Positions 1-12,242 of a stretch of 64,000 nucleotides of DNA are shown piece after piece. A program made the translations under genes and the position numbers. The notes below the pieces were generated by a model, which saw only the letters and a program-made list of their open reading frames with translations, was not told the DNA's origin and did not search any database. Numbering within the stretch: position 1 is the stretch's first letter; each line of letters starts with the position of its first letter. This stretch comes from Urbifossiella limnaea (GTDB taxonomy: Bacteria > Planctomycetota > Planctomycetia > Gemmatales > Gemmataceae): the NCBI RefSeq assembly GCF_007747215.1, contig NZ_CP036273.1, positions 4,200,322 to 4,264,321 of the forward strand, in the 5' to 3' direction.

Positions 1-748
1 TCACCACCTCCTCGAGCGCCGTGTTCCCGGCCCGCTCGCCGATGCCGTTGATGGTGCACTCCACCTGCCGGGCGCCCTCCATCAGCGCGGACAGGCTGTT
101 GGCCACGGCCAGCCCCAGGTCGTCGTGGCAGTGGACGCTTAGCACGACGTTGTCCACGCCGCGGACGGTCTGCTTGAGATGGCGGATGACGGAGGCGTAG
201 TGCTGCGGGGTGGCGTAGCCGACGGTGTCCGGGATGTTGAGCGTGGTGGCGCCGGCCTCGATGGCCTTCTCCACGACCTCGGTGAGGAAGTCGAGCTCGG
301 TGCGGGCGGCGTCCTCGGGCGAGAACTCGATGTCGGCGCACAGGTCGCGGGCGCGCTTCACGCCATCGACGGCGCGGGCGACGATCTGCTCGCGCGTCAT
401 CTTCAGCTTGAACTCGCGGTGGATGGCGCTGGTGGCGAGGAAGACGTGGATGCGGCCGCGGGCGGCGTCCTTGACGGCCTCGCCGGCGCGGTCGATGTCG
501 GCCGGGTTACACCGGGCCAGGCCGCAGATGACCGGCCCCTGCACCTTCTGGGCGATGGCGCGGACGCTCTCGAAGTCGCCGGGCGAGGCGATGGGGAAGC
601 CGGCCTCGATCACGTCCACGCCCAAGTCCGCGAGGGCGAGGGCCAGTTCCATCTTCTCGCCGGGGTTCATGCTGCAGCCCGGGCTCTGCTCGCCGTCGCG
701 CAGCGTGGTGTCGAAGATGACGACGCGGTTGGGGTCGGTCGGCGGCAT
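1..748 (-). CDS. leuA: 2-isopropylmalate synthase, C-terminus cut off by window edge
   Basis: First committed step of leucine synthesis: condenses acetyl-CoA with 2-oxoisovalerate in the cytoplasm. About 249 N-terminal residues are present and the gene runs off the left edge. Visible are the [11 protein letters not shown] active-site motif near residue 13, the [15 protein letters not shown] metal-binding motif, and the NGIGERAGN motif typical of the LeuA/homocitrate synthase family. NIPDTVGY and the exact motif spelling favour LeuA over citramalate or homocitrate synthase, although the C-terminal leucine-binding domain is not visible. ATG start at 748, preceded by GAGGA six bases upstream. 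The gene stands behind a leader ORF and hairpins, so attenuation by leucine is inferred. Confidence 0.93.
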   Translation of the reverse strand, partial: MPPTDPNRVVIFDTTLRDGEQSPGCSMNPGEKMELALALADLGVDVIEAGFPIASPGDFESVRAIAQKVQGPVICGLARCNPADIDRAGEAVKDAARGRIHVFLATSAIHREFKLKMTREQIVARAVDGVKRARDLCADIEFSPEDAARTELDFLTEVVEKAIEAGATTLNIPDTVGYATPQHYASVIRHLKQTVRGVDNVVLSVHCHDDLGLAVANSLSALMEGARQVECTINGIGERAGNTALEEVV

Positions 749-787
749 CGGCTGTCCTCACGGAGATCGTGGTGGTGTAAACGCGAA

Positions 788-815
788 CGGCCCCGGAACC
801 AGAGGTCCGGGGCCG
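788..815 (-). terminator. Candidate attenuator hairpin between leader peptide and leuA
   Basis: Perfect 10-bp stem (788-797 with 806-815, CGGCCCCGGA pairing) with an 8-nt loop, placed between the leader ORF stop (839) and the leuA start (748). Its 5' arm contains GCCCCGG in minus-strand sense. That can pair instead with CCGGGGC at 864-870 inside the leader ORF, just after the leucine codons. The downstream T run is weak (TTCGCGTTT), so it may pause or block ribosome access rather than act as a textbook intrinsic terminator. Confidence 0.5.
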
Positions 816-838
816 CGAAGGTCGGTCGGGTCGGGCGG

Positions 839-922
839 TCAGCCGACGCGACGGGACGAGCGAGCCCCGGCCTGCGTAAGCAGGCACAGGAGGTCGTCGG
901 CAAGTCGCGTGGTGCGGGCCAT
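839..922 (-). CDS. Leucine-rich leader peptide of leuA (candidate attenuation peptide)
   Basis: A 27-codon ORF, MARTTRLADDLLCLL followed by TQAGARSSRRVG, that starts at ATG 922 and ends with TGA at 839. Five of 27 codons are leucine and four fall in the five-codon run LLCLL. A 6-bp hairpin with a TTAC loop (870-885) overlaps those leucine codons, and the bases just after it can pair with the attenuator stem downstream. This is the arrangement of region 1, 2 and 3 in classical leucine attenuators. No strong ribosome-binding site is visible. That it is translated, and its regulatory role, are inference from sequence layout. Confidence 0.55.
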   Translation of the reverse strand: MARTTRLADDLLCLLTQAGARSSRRVG

Positions 923-948
923 CGGCGTCCGAGTGTGTTTCCACCGGC

Positions 949-977
949 AGTGTACACGGCCGCCCCGGGCGGGGCAA
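949..977 (-). promoter_or_regulatory. Predicted sigma-70-type promoter for the leu leader
   Basis: On the minus strand TTGCCC (972-977) is followed by a 17-bp spacer and TACACT (949-954). Transcription would begin near 942, about 20 bases before the leader ORF. It sits just past the stop of the preceding gene (984), so leuA would be transcribed on its own. Confidence 0.5.
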
Positions 978-983
978 CGGGAT

Positions 984-2891
984 TCAGCGGACGCGGCGGT
1001 ACGTCGGGTACGCGCCGGCGTTCGGGTTCGCCGCGCGGTTGAGGAACACGTCGAACCACGCGACCCCGGCGGCGACGGCCGGGGCGAAGCCGGCTTTCCC
1101 GACGGGTTGCGCCAGCTCGACGCGCAGCCGGTCGCCGTCGCGGCGGGCGGTCACGGCCAGCGGCGGCAGCGCGTCGAGCGCCGCCCACACGCCGTCGATC
1201 GCCTTCTCCTCCGCCTTCGACTGCGCCTCGGGCGGCGGGAATTCGTTGCCGTCCGGGCTGAACCGGGGGCCGACGGGTCGCGGCGGCGTCGGCACGCGAA
1301 CGACCGGCCCCGCGGCCGGCGCCCCGGCCACGAGTAGCGCCCGCGCGGCGCCGCCGAGCCGGAGGAACCCGGCGAGCGCGGCGGGATTGTCCGCGGGGAG
1401 TGCGACCGGCGGCGGGCCGGCGGTCACCGCCGCGGCGACGGCCGCGCGGTCGAGCCCGACGGCGACCGCGGCGTCCTTGCGGGCGTAGTGGACGGCCGAG
1501 TTCCACGGCAGGCCCGCCCCCGGCAGTGACAGCACCTTGACACCGTCGACCGACTCCGACGCCGGCTGCACGGCCTCGGCGCCGGTCACGTCGGCGTGCA
1601 GCTTCGGCAGGAACTCCTCCCACGCTGCGGCGACCTCGGCGGTCTCGGCGTGAAGCACCACCGTGGGCAGCGCGGGCACCCCCTTCGCCAGTTGCTGCTG
1701 CTTCGGTGCGAACACGGTGACGGCTCGCGTCCGGCCGACGAGCCCGTCCGTGACCGGCGTCTTGGTGCGGGCTTCGATCTCCTTCACCGCCTCGGCGGGC
1801 GTGCGGCCGAGGGTGCCGGTCGCCTTCGCGGCGGCGTCGAGGAAGCCGAGCACGGCGGCGGCGCGGCCCTTCTCGGGGAACGACACGGTGGCGGCGAACG
1901 CTCCCGCGCCGCCGGCGTGGCCGAGGAATTCGGCCTTCGCCCCGGGGCCGGAGAGAACGGTCAGCAGCGGGCTCGTCGTGCCGGGGGCGAACGCCGCGGT
2001 CAGGTCGGCGGCGAGGCCGCCGTCGCGGAAGCGGACGGTGCCGGCGACGTGCGTCACCGCCCGGTCGCCGCCGAGCATCCGGACCCAGCCGAGGGCGTCG
2101 GGCTCGGGGCCGTCCTCGGCCGCGCGGCGGGCGGCGTCGAGCTTGGCGAGGAGGGCCGCGGCGTCGGCGTAGACGAACAGGCCGGGGCCGGCGCTGGCGT
2201 CGCGCGACGCCTTGAACGCGGCGACGCCGCCGAGGCCGGCCCCCTTCCCCCGGTAGCGCGTCAGCACCGCGGCCACGGCCGCCTTGCTGGTGCCGTACAC
2301 GAACAGCCCCGGCGTGTACGCGGCGGTCGCCTCGTGGGTGCCCTCCGCGGGCGGCTTCGTGTTGTCGAGCTTCTGCTGGCCGGTGTTCGGGTCGAACGAC
2401 GGCTGCGGGACGCGGAACTGGTACACCGGCACGCCGTCCACGGCGGCGACGCGGCGGACGTGGGCCAGGGCCAGGAAGCCGCGGGCGGCGAGGCCGGCGG
2501 CGGCGCTGTCGCCGGTGAGCACGGCCACGACCGCCTCGGGGTCGCCGGTGTCGGTGAACCCGGTGACGCCGGCCGCGACGCCGCCGAGCCGGCCGACTTC
2601 GGACGCGAGTTCGGGCGACGCCAGCAGCCCGAGCACGGCCAGCTGCGGCTTGCCGAGGATGTCGTGCGCCGTCTTGCCCGCGTCGCGGCGGGCGTCGACG
2701 AACTTCGCCACGTCGGCCAGCGGGCTGCCGGCGAGCGCGGCCGTGACCTGCGGCGCGAGTTTGCCCGCGTCGCGGACCTCGACGTAGGCGAGGGTGTCGG
2801 CCGGGAACAGGTCGGCGACCGCGGGGCCGGCCGCGCGGAGCGGCGGGGCGGCGGCGGCGACGGCGAGCACGGACCAGACGAGGCGGTACAC
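984..2891 (-). CDS. Exported protein of unknown function, DUF3352-like
   Basis: 635 residues with a Sec signal peptide (residues 1-20, ending LRAAGP). The mature start resembles DUF3352-type planctomycete proteins, with FPADTLAYVEVRD near residue 30. It is alanine- and glycine-rich, has no membrane segment after the signal and shows no catalytic motif. It lies 19 bases downstream of the WD40 gene on the same strand, so the three genes from 9074 to 984 may form one transcript. The C-terminal 120 residues carry proline- and arginine-rich stretches. Function unknown; family assignment rests on the N-terminal motif only. Confidence 0.75.
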   Translation of the reverse strand: MYRLVWSVLAVAAAAPPLRAAGPAVADLFPADTLAYVEVRDAGKLAPQVTAALAGSPLADVAKFVDARRDAGKTAHDILGKPQLAVLGLLASPELASEVGRLGGVAAGVTGFTDTGDPEAVVAVLTGDSAAAGLAARGFLALAHVRRVAAVDGVPVYQFRVPQPSFDPNTGQQKLDNTKPPAEGTHEATAAYTPGLFVYGTSKAAVAAVLTRYRGKGAGLGGVAAFKASRDASAGPGLFVYADAAALLAKLDAARRAAEDGPEPDALGWVRMLGGDRAVTHVAGTVRFRDGGLAADLTAAFAPGTTSPLLTVLSGPGAKAEFLGHAGGAGAFAATVSFPEKGRAAAVLGFLDAAAKATGTLGRTPAEAVKEIEARTKTPVTDGLVGRTRAVTVFAPKQQQLAKGVPALPTVVLHAETAEVAAAWEEFLPKLHADVTGAEAVQPASESVDGVKVLSLPGAGLPWNSAVHYARKDAAVAVGLDRAAVAAAVTAGPPPVALPADNPAALAGFLRLGGAARALLVAGAPAAGPVVRVPTPPRPVGPRFSPDGNEFPPPEAQSKAEEKAIDGVWAALDALPPLAVTARRDGDRLRVELAQPVGKAGFAPAVAAGVAWFDVFLNRAANPNAGAYPTYRRVR

Positions 2892-2910
2892 GCGGGGGGC
2901 TCCGTCGGGG

Positions 2911-5406
2911 TCAGCGTCGGGGCGACAGCCGGGCCAGCGCGGCCGCGGCTTCGGTCGTCAGCCGGTGGTGCGCCGGGCCGGCGGCCCAGCGCGTCAGTAC
3001 GGCGCGCGCGGCCGGCGTGCCGATCGTCTCCAGCACCTCGGCGGCGCGGATCGCGCGCAGGTCGTCGGGCCGCGTCGGGGGCGCGGCGAGGCGCGTCAGC
3101 AGGTCGCCGGCCAGCCGCCGCACCTCGGCGGAGGGGGGCGCCGCGGCGACGGCCCGCAGCGCCGGCCCGGCTTCGGCGCCGATCTCGCCCAGCTCGCGGG
3201 CCGCGGCCTGGCGCGTCGGGAACTCGGCGTGTCCCAGGTCGGCCACGAGCCGGGCCACGCGCTCGGCCGGCACCGCGGTCGGCACGGGAATACGTTCGCC
3301 GAGCAGCTTCACCGCCGCGTCGGGCGTCCGGAGCAGGTACGCGATGCCGCGGTGGGCCGCGGCCGCGTCGGGCGTCGCGAGCAGCTCGTACGCCTCCACC
3401 GCGCCGGCGACCGCCGCCGCCGGCGCCGGCCGGGCGGTCGCGTCCCACACCAGCGCCGTGCCGTCCACCGACGACGACAGCAGCCGGGTGCCGTCGGCCG
3501 AGAAGCGGAGGCCGGTCACCATCCCCTCGTGCCGGTCGAACGACACCAGGGCGTCCCCCGTCGTCACGTCCCAAAGGGTTATGACGCCGCCGGAGCTGCC
3601 GGTGGCCACCCGCGCGCCGTCGGGCGTGAACGCGGCACAGCCGAACGTCGCCTCGCCAACGCCCAGGGAGAGCCGGCGGCCCGGGGTGCCGGTCCGCAGG
3701 TCGAACAGCGTCACCTCGACTGCGTCCACGACGGCGAGCCAGCGGCCGTCGGGTGAGAACGTCAGTTCCTGCGGGTCGGCCGGGCCGGGGATCTCGAACC
3801 GCTTCCGGCCCGTCGCCACCTCGTACACCGCGACCGGGTTCGCGCTCACCGCCACGAGCCGGCCGTCGGCCGAAACCGCCCCGACCGAGCGCCCCTCCGC
3901 CGGTCCTACGGCCAGGCTCCGCAACTGCGCCCCCGTCTGGGTGCTGTACACCCCGGTGACGGTGCCGCCGAACACGCCGAACCGCGTCGCGTCGGTCGGC
4001 GGGAAGGCCACGAACGGCGACTCGCCCGCCGGCAACGGCACCGTGGCGACCAGTTTCCGTTTCATCACGTCGCGGACGTGCAACTCGGTCACGTCGCCCA
4101 CCTTGCCGAGGCCCGCGGCGAGGCCGGAGCGGGCGTCCCAGAACACGCCGCCTTCGTCCACGAACTCGGTTGCGAACGACTCGCCCGCCTTCCCCGTAGC
4201 CGGGTCGAACGTCATCACCCTGCCGTCGGCGGCGAGCGCGGACGCCAGCTTGCCGTCGGCCGAGAAGCCCGGGTCGCTCATCGGCGGCAGCCGCTCGACG
4301 CCGGGGCCGCTGCCGTCCCTCGGGTTCCACACGCGAATGCCGCCGGTGTCGTCCATCGCCGCCACCCACACCCCGCCCGGGGCGACGGTCAGCGGAGCCT
4401 GCGCGGTCACGCCGGCCGGCGCGGCCCACGCGTCCTTCTCTTGCCCGGTCGCGGCGTCGAGCCGCGACAGGCTGCCGTCCTCCTGCACCGTCAGGATCGA
4501 CTTGCCGTCGGCGGCGAATCGGACGACCTGGGCGGCCACCTCGGGCGCGTGGAAACCCTCGACGGGCTCCTCGGAGTCGGTGGGGTACAGCACCGGCGGC
4601 GTGCCGGCGATGGCGAGGCGGGTGCCGTCCGGGGAGAAGGCGAAGTCCACGACATCGTTCTGCGACGCGGGGTACGTCCGCACCCGGCGGCGGGTGGCGA
4701 GGTTCCACAGCCACACGCCGGTGCGCGGCCCGGCCGCCGCCAGCCACCGACCGTCCGGCGAGAAGCCGACCCGCAGCGGCGGCTGGTCGCCCGGGACCCG
4801 CAGTTCGCCAGCCCGGTCGCCGCTGGCGAGGTCGATCAGGACGATCCCGTTCGGCACGGCCGCGGCAAAGAGCTTACCTTCTGGGTGCACGGCGATGGCC
4901 GACGCCCCTTCGCCCGGCAGCGTACCTGGCGCCAGGTCGCGGACGCGGCCGCCGGCGAACGGTTCCCACACGCGAACGCGCCCGTCGAAGGTAAATAGCA
5001 CCGACCGGTCCGGAGCCACGGCCGCGGCGGCGAAGGGGGCAGCAAGCCGGGCAACTTCCTTACCCGTGGCCGCATCCCACACGCGGAAACCGTCCTCGGT
5101 GGCCGACGTGCTCAACAGGTGTTTGGCGTCCGGGAAGAAGCCGAGGCCGGTGAGGGCGCTACCGTGCCGCAGCCGGACGGAGCCGAACCTCACCAGCGCC
5201 CCCGCCGGGAGCGGGTCGCCGTTGCGGTCAAACCTCTGCGGCCCGGCCGGGGTGGGCGCCGCGGAGCGCGCCGCCCGGGGATGTCGAGCGTCGTCGCCGG
5301 GCGTCAGCAAGCGGGGTGGGTTCGGCACGGCTGCGGGCGGCGGCTGCCCCGCCGCCGGCAGCGCGGCGAGGGCGACCAGCACGGCGAACGCTACGGCGCG
5401 CGGCAT
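2911..5406 (-). CDS. Exported WD40-repeat protein with C-terminal HEAT-like region
   Basis: 831 residues with a signal peptide (1-20). From about residue 70 to 690 there are repeated WD40 blades, visible as recurring FSPDGRWLA and FSADGTRLL strands followed by W-D or W-N motifs (VWDAATG, LWNLATR, LWDVTTG, VWDATAR). The last 110 residues look like HEAT-type helices (FPTRQAAARELGEIG). Such proteins form periplasmic or surface propellers that bind partners. The start is the ATG at 5406, chosen because it overlaps the stop of the upstream CxxCH gene as TGATG and opens on a signal peptide. A longer reading frame upstream of it is only the antisense or shifted shadow of that gene. Confidence 0.88.
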   Translation of the reverse strand: MPRAVAFAVLVALAALPAAGQPPPAAVPNPPRLLTPGDDARHPRAARSAAPTPAGPQRFDRNGDPLPAGALVRFGSVRLRHGSALTGLGFFPDAKHLLSTSATEDGFRVWDAATGKEVARLAAPFAAAAVAPDRSVLFTFDGRVRVWEPFAGGRVRDLAPGTLPGEGASAIAVHPEGKLFAAAVPNGIVLIDLASGDRAGELRVPGDQPPLRVGFSPDGRWLAAAGPRTGVWLWNLATRRRVRTYPASQNDVVDFAFSPDGTRLAIAGTPPVLYPTDSEEPVEGFHAPEVAAQVVRFAADGKSILTVQEDGSLSRLDAATGQEKDAWAAPAGVTAQAPLTVAPGGVWVAAMDDTGGIRVWNPRDGSGPGVERLPPMSDPGFSADGKLASALAADGRVMTFDPATGKAGESFATEFVDEGGVFWDARSGLAAGLGKVGDVTELHVRDVMKRKLVATVPLPAGESPFVAFPPTDATRFGVFGGTVTGVYSTQTGAQLRSLAVGPAEGRSVGAVSADGRLVAVSANPVAVYEVATGRKRFEIPGPADPQELTFSPDGRWLAVVDAVEVTLFDLRTGTPGRRLSLGVGEATFGCAAFTPDGARVATGSSGGVITLWDVTTGDALVSFDRHEGMVTGLRFSADGTRLLSSSVDGTALVWDATARPAPAAAVAGAVEAYELLATPDAAAAHRGIAYLLRTPDAAVKLLGERIPVPTAVPAERVARLVADLGHAEFPTRQAAARELGEIGAEAGPALRAVAAAPPSAEVRRLAGDLLTRLAAPPTRPDDLRAIRAAEVLETIGTPAARAVLTRWAAGPAHHRLTTEAAAALARLSPRR

Positions 5407-8400
5407 CACTTCCCCGGGCTCAGTTCCGTGCGGCTCGTCCAGGCGATGGCGTTGACGAGCAGGCGGAGGAAGTTCGCGTCGCGGAAGTCGTCGGGGTGGC
5501 CCAGCGACGTGTAGAACACGCGCTGGTTCCCGCGCTCGCGCAGCCACGCCACCGGCTCGTCCTGCTTCGGGATGGCCCCGCGGAGTAGCACCGTCACGTC
5601 CGACGCCACCGCCGGGTTCTTGTACAGGCTGCCGTTCGACTTGAACGCCGCCACGCCCTTCAGGACCGGGTGGTTTCGCGCCGCCTTCTCGGGCGTAACG
5701 TCGGCGACGACGCCCGCGCCGAAGTGCCCCTTGTAGTCGCCGCCGAACACCTCGGCGTCCATCGGCAGCCAGTTCTGGAACCCGTGGCTCGCCGTCCGCA
5801 CGCCGACGACCGGCTTCCCCGACGCCACGTACTTCTTGACCCGCTCCAGGTCGTCGCCCTTGATCTGGAGCCGGCGGGTGAAGAACACCGCCACGTCGGC
5901 CTTCTCCAGCGCCTCCAGCCCCGGCAAATTGGCGTCCTTCTCGGCCTTCGCGGCCACGGTGACGCACTCGACCGGGTTCGCCGATTCGAGCTGCTTCCGG
6001 AACGCGGCCAGCGACTCGTCCGACTTGTACTCGAACGACCCGGACACGAGCACAACCCGCAACTTTCCTCTCGCCGCCGGCGCGGGCGGGTCGGCCTTTT
6101 TCGGCGCGTCCGCCGCCACGTACGCGAGCAGGTCGGCGACCTGGGCGTCGGTCAGCGTGTCGAGCAGCTTCTCGGGCATCAGCGACACCGCCGACGGCGT
6201 CAGCGTGTCGACGTCCGCCTTGTTCAGAACGGTCCGCACCGGTTGGTCGTTGACGACGTTCACCAGCGTGACCGAGTCACCGGCCGACGGCTCGACGATG
6301 CCGCTTAGCCGCCGGCCGTCGAGGGTGCCGACGGTTTGCACGACGAACTCGGGCCGGATGTAGCCGGACGGGTCCACGATCTGGGCCAGAAGGTAGCCGC
6401 GGTTCTTGCGGTCGGCGGTCGTGAGGTCCGGCCCCACCTTGCCGCCCTCGCCGTGGAGCGTGTGGCAGGCCGCGCAGTGCTTCGTGTACAGCGCCTTACC
6501 GCGGCCGGCGTCGGCCCCCTTCTCGCGGCCGACGGCGACGTTGAGCCACGAAATGCGGGCCTGTTTCTCGCCGGCGGTCGCGGCCTGGAGCTTGCCAAAC
6601 TGCTTCTCGACCAGCGCGGTGAGTGCGGCGTCGTTCAGGCCGACCGCGGCCTTGGCGTGCTCGACGGTCAGGTCGGCCTTCGGGAACGTGCCCGCCTCGA
6701 CGCGGCGGAACAGTTCCTTGCCCCAGGTCGGGCGGCTCAGGAGCAGCTGCACGCCGCGCTGCTTCACCTTCGGTGACCAGCCGGCGTAGGCGTCGAGCAC
6801 GACCGGCGCGAGCGCGGCGTCGTCGAACGTTTCGAGCCCGCCGAGGAAGCCGACGCGGAGAGCGTCCGACTTCACCTTGCCGAGCTGGTCGCGGAACGCG
6901 GCGAGGGCGCCGTCGGGCTTCACTTGCCCGGCGAGGGCCACGGCCTTCAGCCGTGCCGCTTCCGGGAGTGACTCGTCCGTCACCCGCGCCAGAACGGCCC
7001 GCCGGGCAGCCGGGTCGTTCATGCGGGCCAGCACTTCGAGCAGCGTGTCGTCGGCCGGCCGTTTCTCACGGAGGTCGGTCAGGTCGGCACGCAACTCGGC
7101 CGGCACGGCCGGGAGCGTCCGCCCCTGAAGGGCGGTGGCCATACCCTTCAGCAGCGGGTCAGGGCCGTGCTTCTCCCAGCCGGCGAACAGGGCACCGAGC
7201 ACCTTGAGACTGTCCTTGTGGTCGGCGGCCATAAGCCGGCGGGCGGTCTTCTCGGCGAGCTGTTGGTACACCGGGCCGGCCGTGCCGTTGTCGGCGGGGA
7301 GCCCGGCGTGCCCGCCCACGCTCGGGTGCTGGCTGATGTTCGACTCGACGGCCCACCAGAGGAGCATCTGAAGCGAGGCGTCGCGGGCGACGAGCGGGTT
7401 CGCCCTCAAATCGCCGACGAGAAGCGCCGCCGGGACCGCCTTCAACGTTCGGGCGGTGCAGGCGAGCTGGGCGACGACCACCGGGCTGGGGTCGGTCGCC
7501 GCGAGCGACTTCAACTCGTCGGCGGCGAAGTCGGTGCCGCCGGGTGTCTCGCCGAGCAGGCGCACCGCCCACGCCCGGACGTGTTCGTCCTGGTGGCGGA
7601 GCAGCGATTGGCCGAGCGGGCCGTTGAACCCGCCTGCCCCGAACACCGCCCACAGGTGCTCGAGCGCGACGACATCCGGGTGGCCAAACACCCGGTCACG
7701 GAGCGGTCGGTACGACATCGGGTCGCGGCGCTCGGCCAGGACCAGCCGGGCCTCGTTCCGCCACCACTTGTTCGGGTTGCCGAGTTCGGCGATCAGATCG
7801 GCCGTCGGGAGCGTGCGGAGGTTCTTCGTCACCGGCTTCGGGGTGCCGCCGTAGTCGAGCCGGTAGATGCGGCCGTTCGTGCGGTCCCAGCTGTCCACCG
7901 GGTCGAGGTGCGCCGCCCGCTTGTCGGTGAAGTCCACGACGTAGACGCAGCCGTCCGGCCCCTGGAGGCAGTCCACGGGGCGGAAGTGGTTGTCGTCCGT
8001 CTCGATCAGCTCGCCGCCGTGGCTCGCCCTGAACGACGCCCCGACCGGGTCGAGTTTGTGCCAGTAGACGGCGTTCGACAGCAGGTTTGCGGCGACGTAC
8101 TGGTTGCGGTAGCGTTCGGGGTATCGGTCAGCCTGGTAGACGACGCCGCCGCACGTGACGTGGCCGCCGCGGAAGCCCGTGTACGGCACGTGGTCGAAGT
8201 AGCCGTAGGTGTGCGGGTTGTGCAGCGGGCCGTGCTTCGAGAAGCCCTTGATGTAGTACGCCAGCGGGAACTGGTGGAGGCACGCGAACCCGCCCCAGTT
8301 GGTGCCAGCGATGGCCTGGCCGTGGCGGTCGAAATCGAGGCCATAAGTGTTGCCGCCGCCTTCGCTGAACAGCTCAAACCGCTTGGTGAGCGGGTGGTAG

Positions 8401-9074
8401 CGCCACAACCCCTGCTGAAACTCGACGACCGGTTCCGCAGGGTGGGCGGGGTTCTTGACGCGGCAGGTGCTGGTGCTTCCGGCGGCGCCGTAGAGCCAGC
8501 CGTCCGGCCCCCACTGGAGCGAGTTCGCCAGCGAGTGCGTGTCGTCCATGCCGAAGCCGGTGAGCAGCACTTCGGGGTTGCCGTCGGGCACGTCGTCGGC
8601 GTTGCGGTCGGGGTAGTAGAGGAGGTACGGCGTCTGTGCGACGTAGACGCCGCCGTGCCCCAGGCAGAAGCCGCTGGCGATGTTGAGCCCGGTGACGAAG
8701 TCCTTCGACTTGCGGTAGACGCCAGTCTCGTCGGGGTCGCTGAGGATGGTGATACAGTCGGCGCCCTTCGGCCCGTGCGGCGGCGGCTCCGGGACGCGGT
8801 CCCAGATCGTACGAAGGTACTGGTCCTGGCGGACGGGCTTGAGTCCGGCGTAGTTCGGGTACTGGAGGTATTGCAGCACCCACATCCGGCCGCGGTCGTC
8901 GAAGCTGATGCTGACCGGCTGACGGATCATCGGCTCGGACGCAACGCAGGTGACCGAGAAGCCGTCGGGGAGCTTCATCCGCTTCGCGGCGTCGGCAGGG
9001 CTCGGGCCGTCGGCGTGTGAGGCCGTGGGGAGGACAATCGCCAGGACGGTCAGGAGAAGGTACCGACGGAACAT
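5406..9074 (-). CDS. PVC-type haem-binding CxxCH protein with HEAT repeats and ThuA-like domain
   Basis: 1222 residues, exported (signal peptide 1-21 ending ASHA). Domain order: a PVC-type dehydrogenase-like beta-propeller (about 25-400, with FDDRGRMWVLQY and DRTNGRIYRLDYGG), HEAT-like helical repeats (about 420-780), a single cytochrome c motif CAACH near residue 864 followed by GPDLT, and a C-terminal ThuA-like glutamine-amidotransferase-fold domain (about 1003-1215, with VLVSGSFEYKSDES and GVRTASHGFQNW). In planctomycetes such proteins are thought to oxidise sugars and pass electrons through c-type haem. TGATG coupling to the WD40 gene suggests a shared complex. Substrate unknown. Confidence 0.9.
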   Translation of the reverse strand: MFRRYLLLTVLAIVLPTASHADGPSPADAAKRMKLPDGFSVTCVASEPMIRQPVSISFDDRGRMWVLQYLQYPNYAGLKPVRQDQYLRTIWDRVPEPPPHGPKGADCITILSDPDETGVYRKSKDFVTGLNIASGFCLGHGGVYVAQTPYLLYYPDRNADDVPDGNPEVLLTGFGMDDTHSLANSLQWGPDGWLYGAAGSTSTCRVKNPAHPAEPVVEFQQGLWRYHPLTKRFELFSEGGGNTYGLDFDRHGQAIAGTNWGGFACLHQFPLAYYIKGFSKHGPLHNPHTYGYFDHVPYTGFRGGHVTCGGVVYQADRYPERYRNQYVAANLLSNAVYWHKLDPVGASFRASHGGELIETDDNHFRPVDCLQGPDGCVYVVDFTDKRAAHLDPVDSWDRTNGRIYRLDYGGTPKPVTKNLRTLPTADLIAELGNPNKWWRNEARLVLAERRDPMSYRPLRDRVFGHPDVVALEHLWAVFGAGGFNGPLGQSLLRHQDEHVRAWAVRLLGETPGGTDFAADELKSLAATDPSPVVVAQLACTARTLKAVPAALLVGDLRANPLVARDASLQMLLWWAVESNISQHPSVGGHAGLPADNGTAGPVYQQLAEKTARRLMAADHKDSLKVLGALFAGWEKHGPDPLLKGMATALQGRTLPAVPAELRADLTDLREKRPADDTLLEVLARMNDPAARRAVLARVTDESLPEAARLKAVALAGQVKPDGALAAFRDQLGKVKSDALRVGFLGGLETFDDAALAPVVLDAYAGWSPKVKQRGVQLLLSRPTWGKELFRRVEAGTFPKADLTVEHAKAAVGLNDAALTALVEKQFGKLQAATAGEKQARISWLNVAVGREKGADAGRGKALYTKHCAACHTLHGEGGKVGPDLTTADRKNRGYLLAQIVDPSGYIRPEFVVQTVGTLDGRRLSGIVEPSAGDSVTLVNVVNDQPVRTVLNKADVDTLTPSAVSLMPEKLLDTLTDAQVADLLAYVAADAPKKADPPAPAARGKLRVVLVSGSFEYKSDESLAAFRKQLESANPVECVTVAAKAEKDANLPGLEALEKADVAVFFTRRLQIKGDDLERVKKYVASGKPVVGVRTASHGFQNWLPMDAEVFGGDYKGHFGAGVVADVTPEKAARNHPVLKGVAAFKSNGSLYKNPAVASDVTVLLRGAIPKQDEPVAWLRERGNQRVFYTSLGHPDDFRDANFLRLLVNAIAWTSRTELSPGK

Positions 9075-9150
9075 CGCGCCGCACTCCGGTCACGGGTCGG
9101 TTGGTGGAGATAGCATCCGGGATCGACCGCAGGATTGCAAGCAATCGGGA

Positions 9151-9190
9151 GAAAAGAAAAAGCCCCCCGCAACCGGAGTTGCGGGAGGCT
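9151..9190 (-). terminator. Rho-independent terminator of the 23S-5S operon
   Basis: Stem 9161-9190 (AGCCTCCCGCAAC pairing GTTGCGGGGGGCT, minus strand) followed by TTTTTCTTTTC. It lies 8 bases past the 5S 3' end. A clear intrinsic terminator. Confidence 0.9.
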
Positions 9191-9197
9191 CAAAGTT

Positions 9198-9308
9198 ATG
9201 CCGGCGATGACCTACTCTCGCGCTGGACGCACTACCATCGGCCCCGGGTGCTTATCGGCCGTGTTCGGGATGGGAACGGGAGTTTCCACCCGGGCATGGT
9301 CACCGGCA
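9198..9308 (-). rRNA. rrf: 5S ribosomal RNA
   Basis: About 110 bases. The ends pair (TGCCGGTGA with TCGCCGGCA). Internal conserved blocks are CCCATCCCGAACACGG and CGATGGTAGTGC, followed by GCGAGAGTAGG. It lies about 160 bases downstream of 23S on the same strand. The exact ends may shift by one or two bases. Confidence 0.93.
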
Positions 9309-9470
9309 GTTCGGGTGCGACCGGCGCCCGCCCCCGGGTAGGGGGTGGGGCGCCGCCCGCGTGTACGGGAGGCATCGTGGTGATGCGGGGCGGTGTGGCG
9401 TGTGTGCTTCAACTACCGTGCACCGGCGGCCGAGGCCTCTACCTCCGGGCTGTCCCGGGGGGAGGGGCGG

Positions 9471-12242
<2,772 letters not shown>

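Noticed and set aside
5407-5967. N-terminal extension of the WD40 protein
   Set aside because: It overlaps the CxxCH gene in another frame; the ATG at 5406 has a signal peptide and TGATG coupling.
984-9074. The leuA gene as part of the exported-protein operon
   Set aside because: A separate promoter and leader lie between 748 and 984, so independent transcription is more likely.
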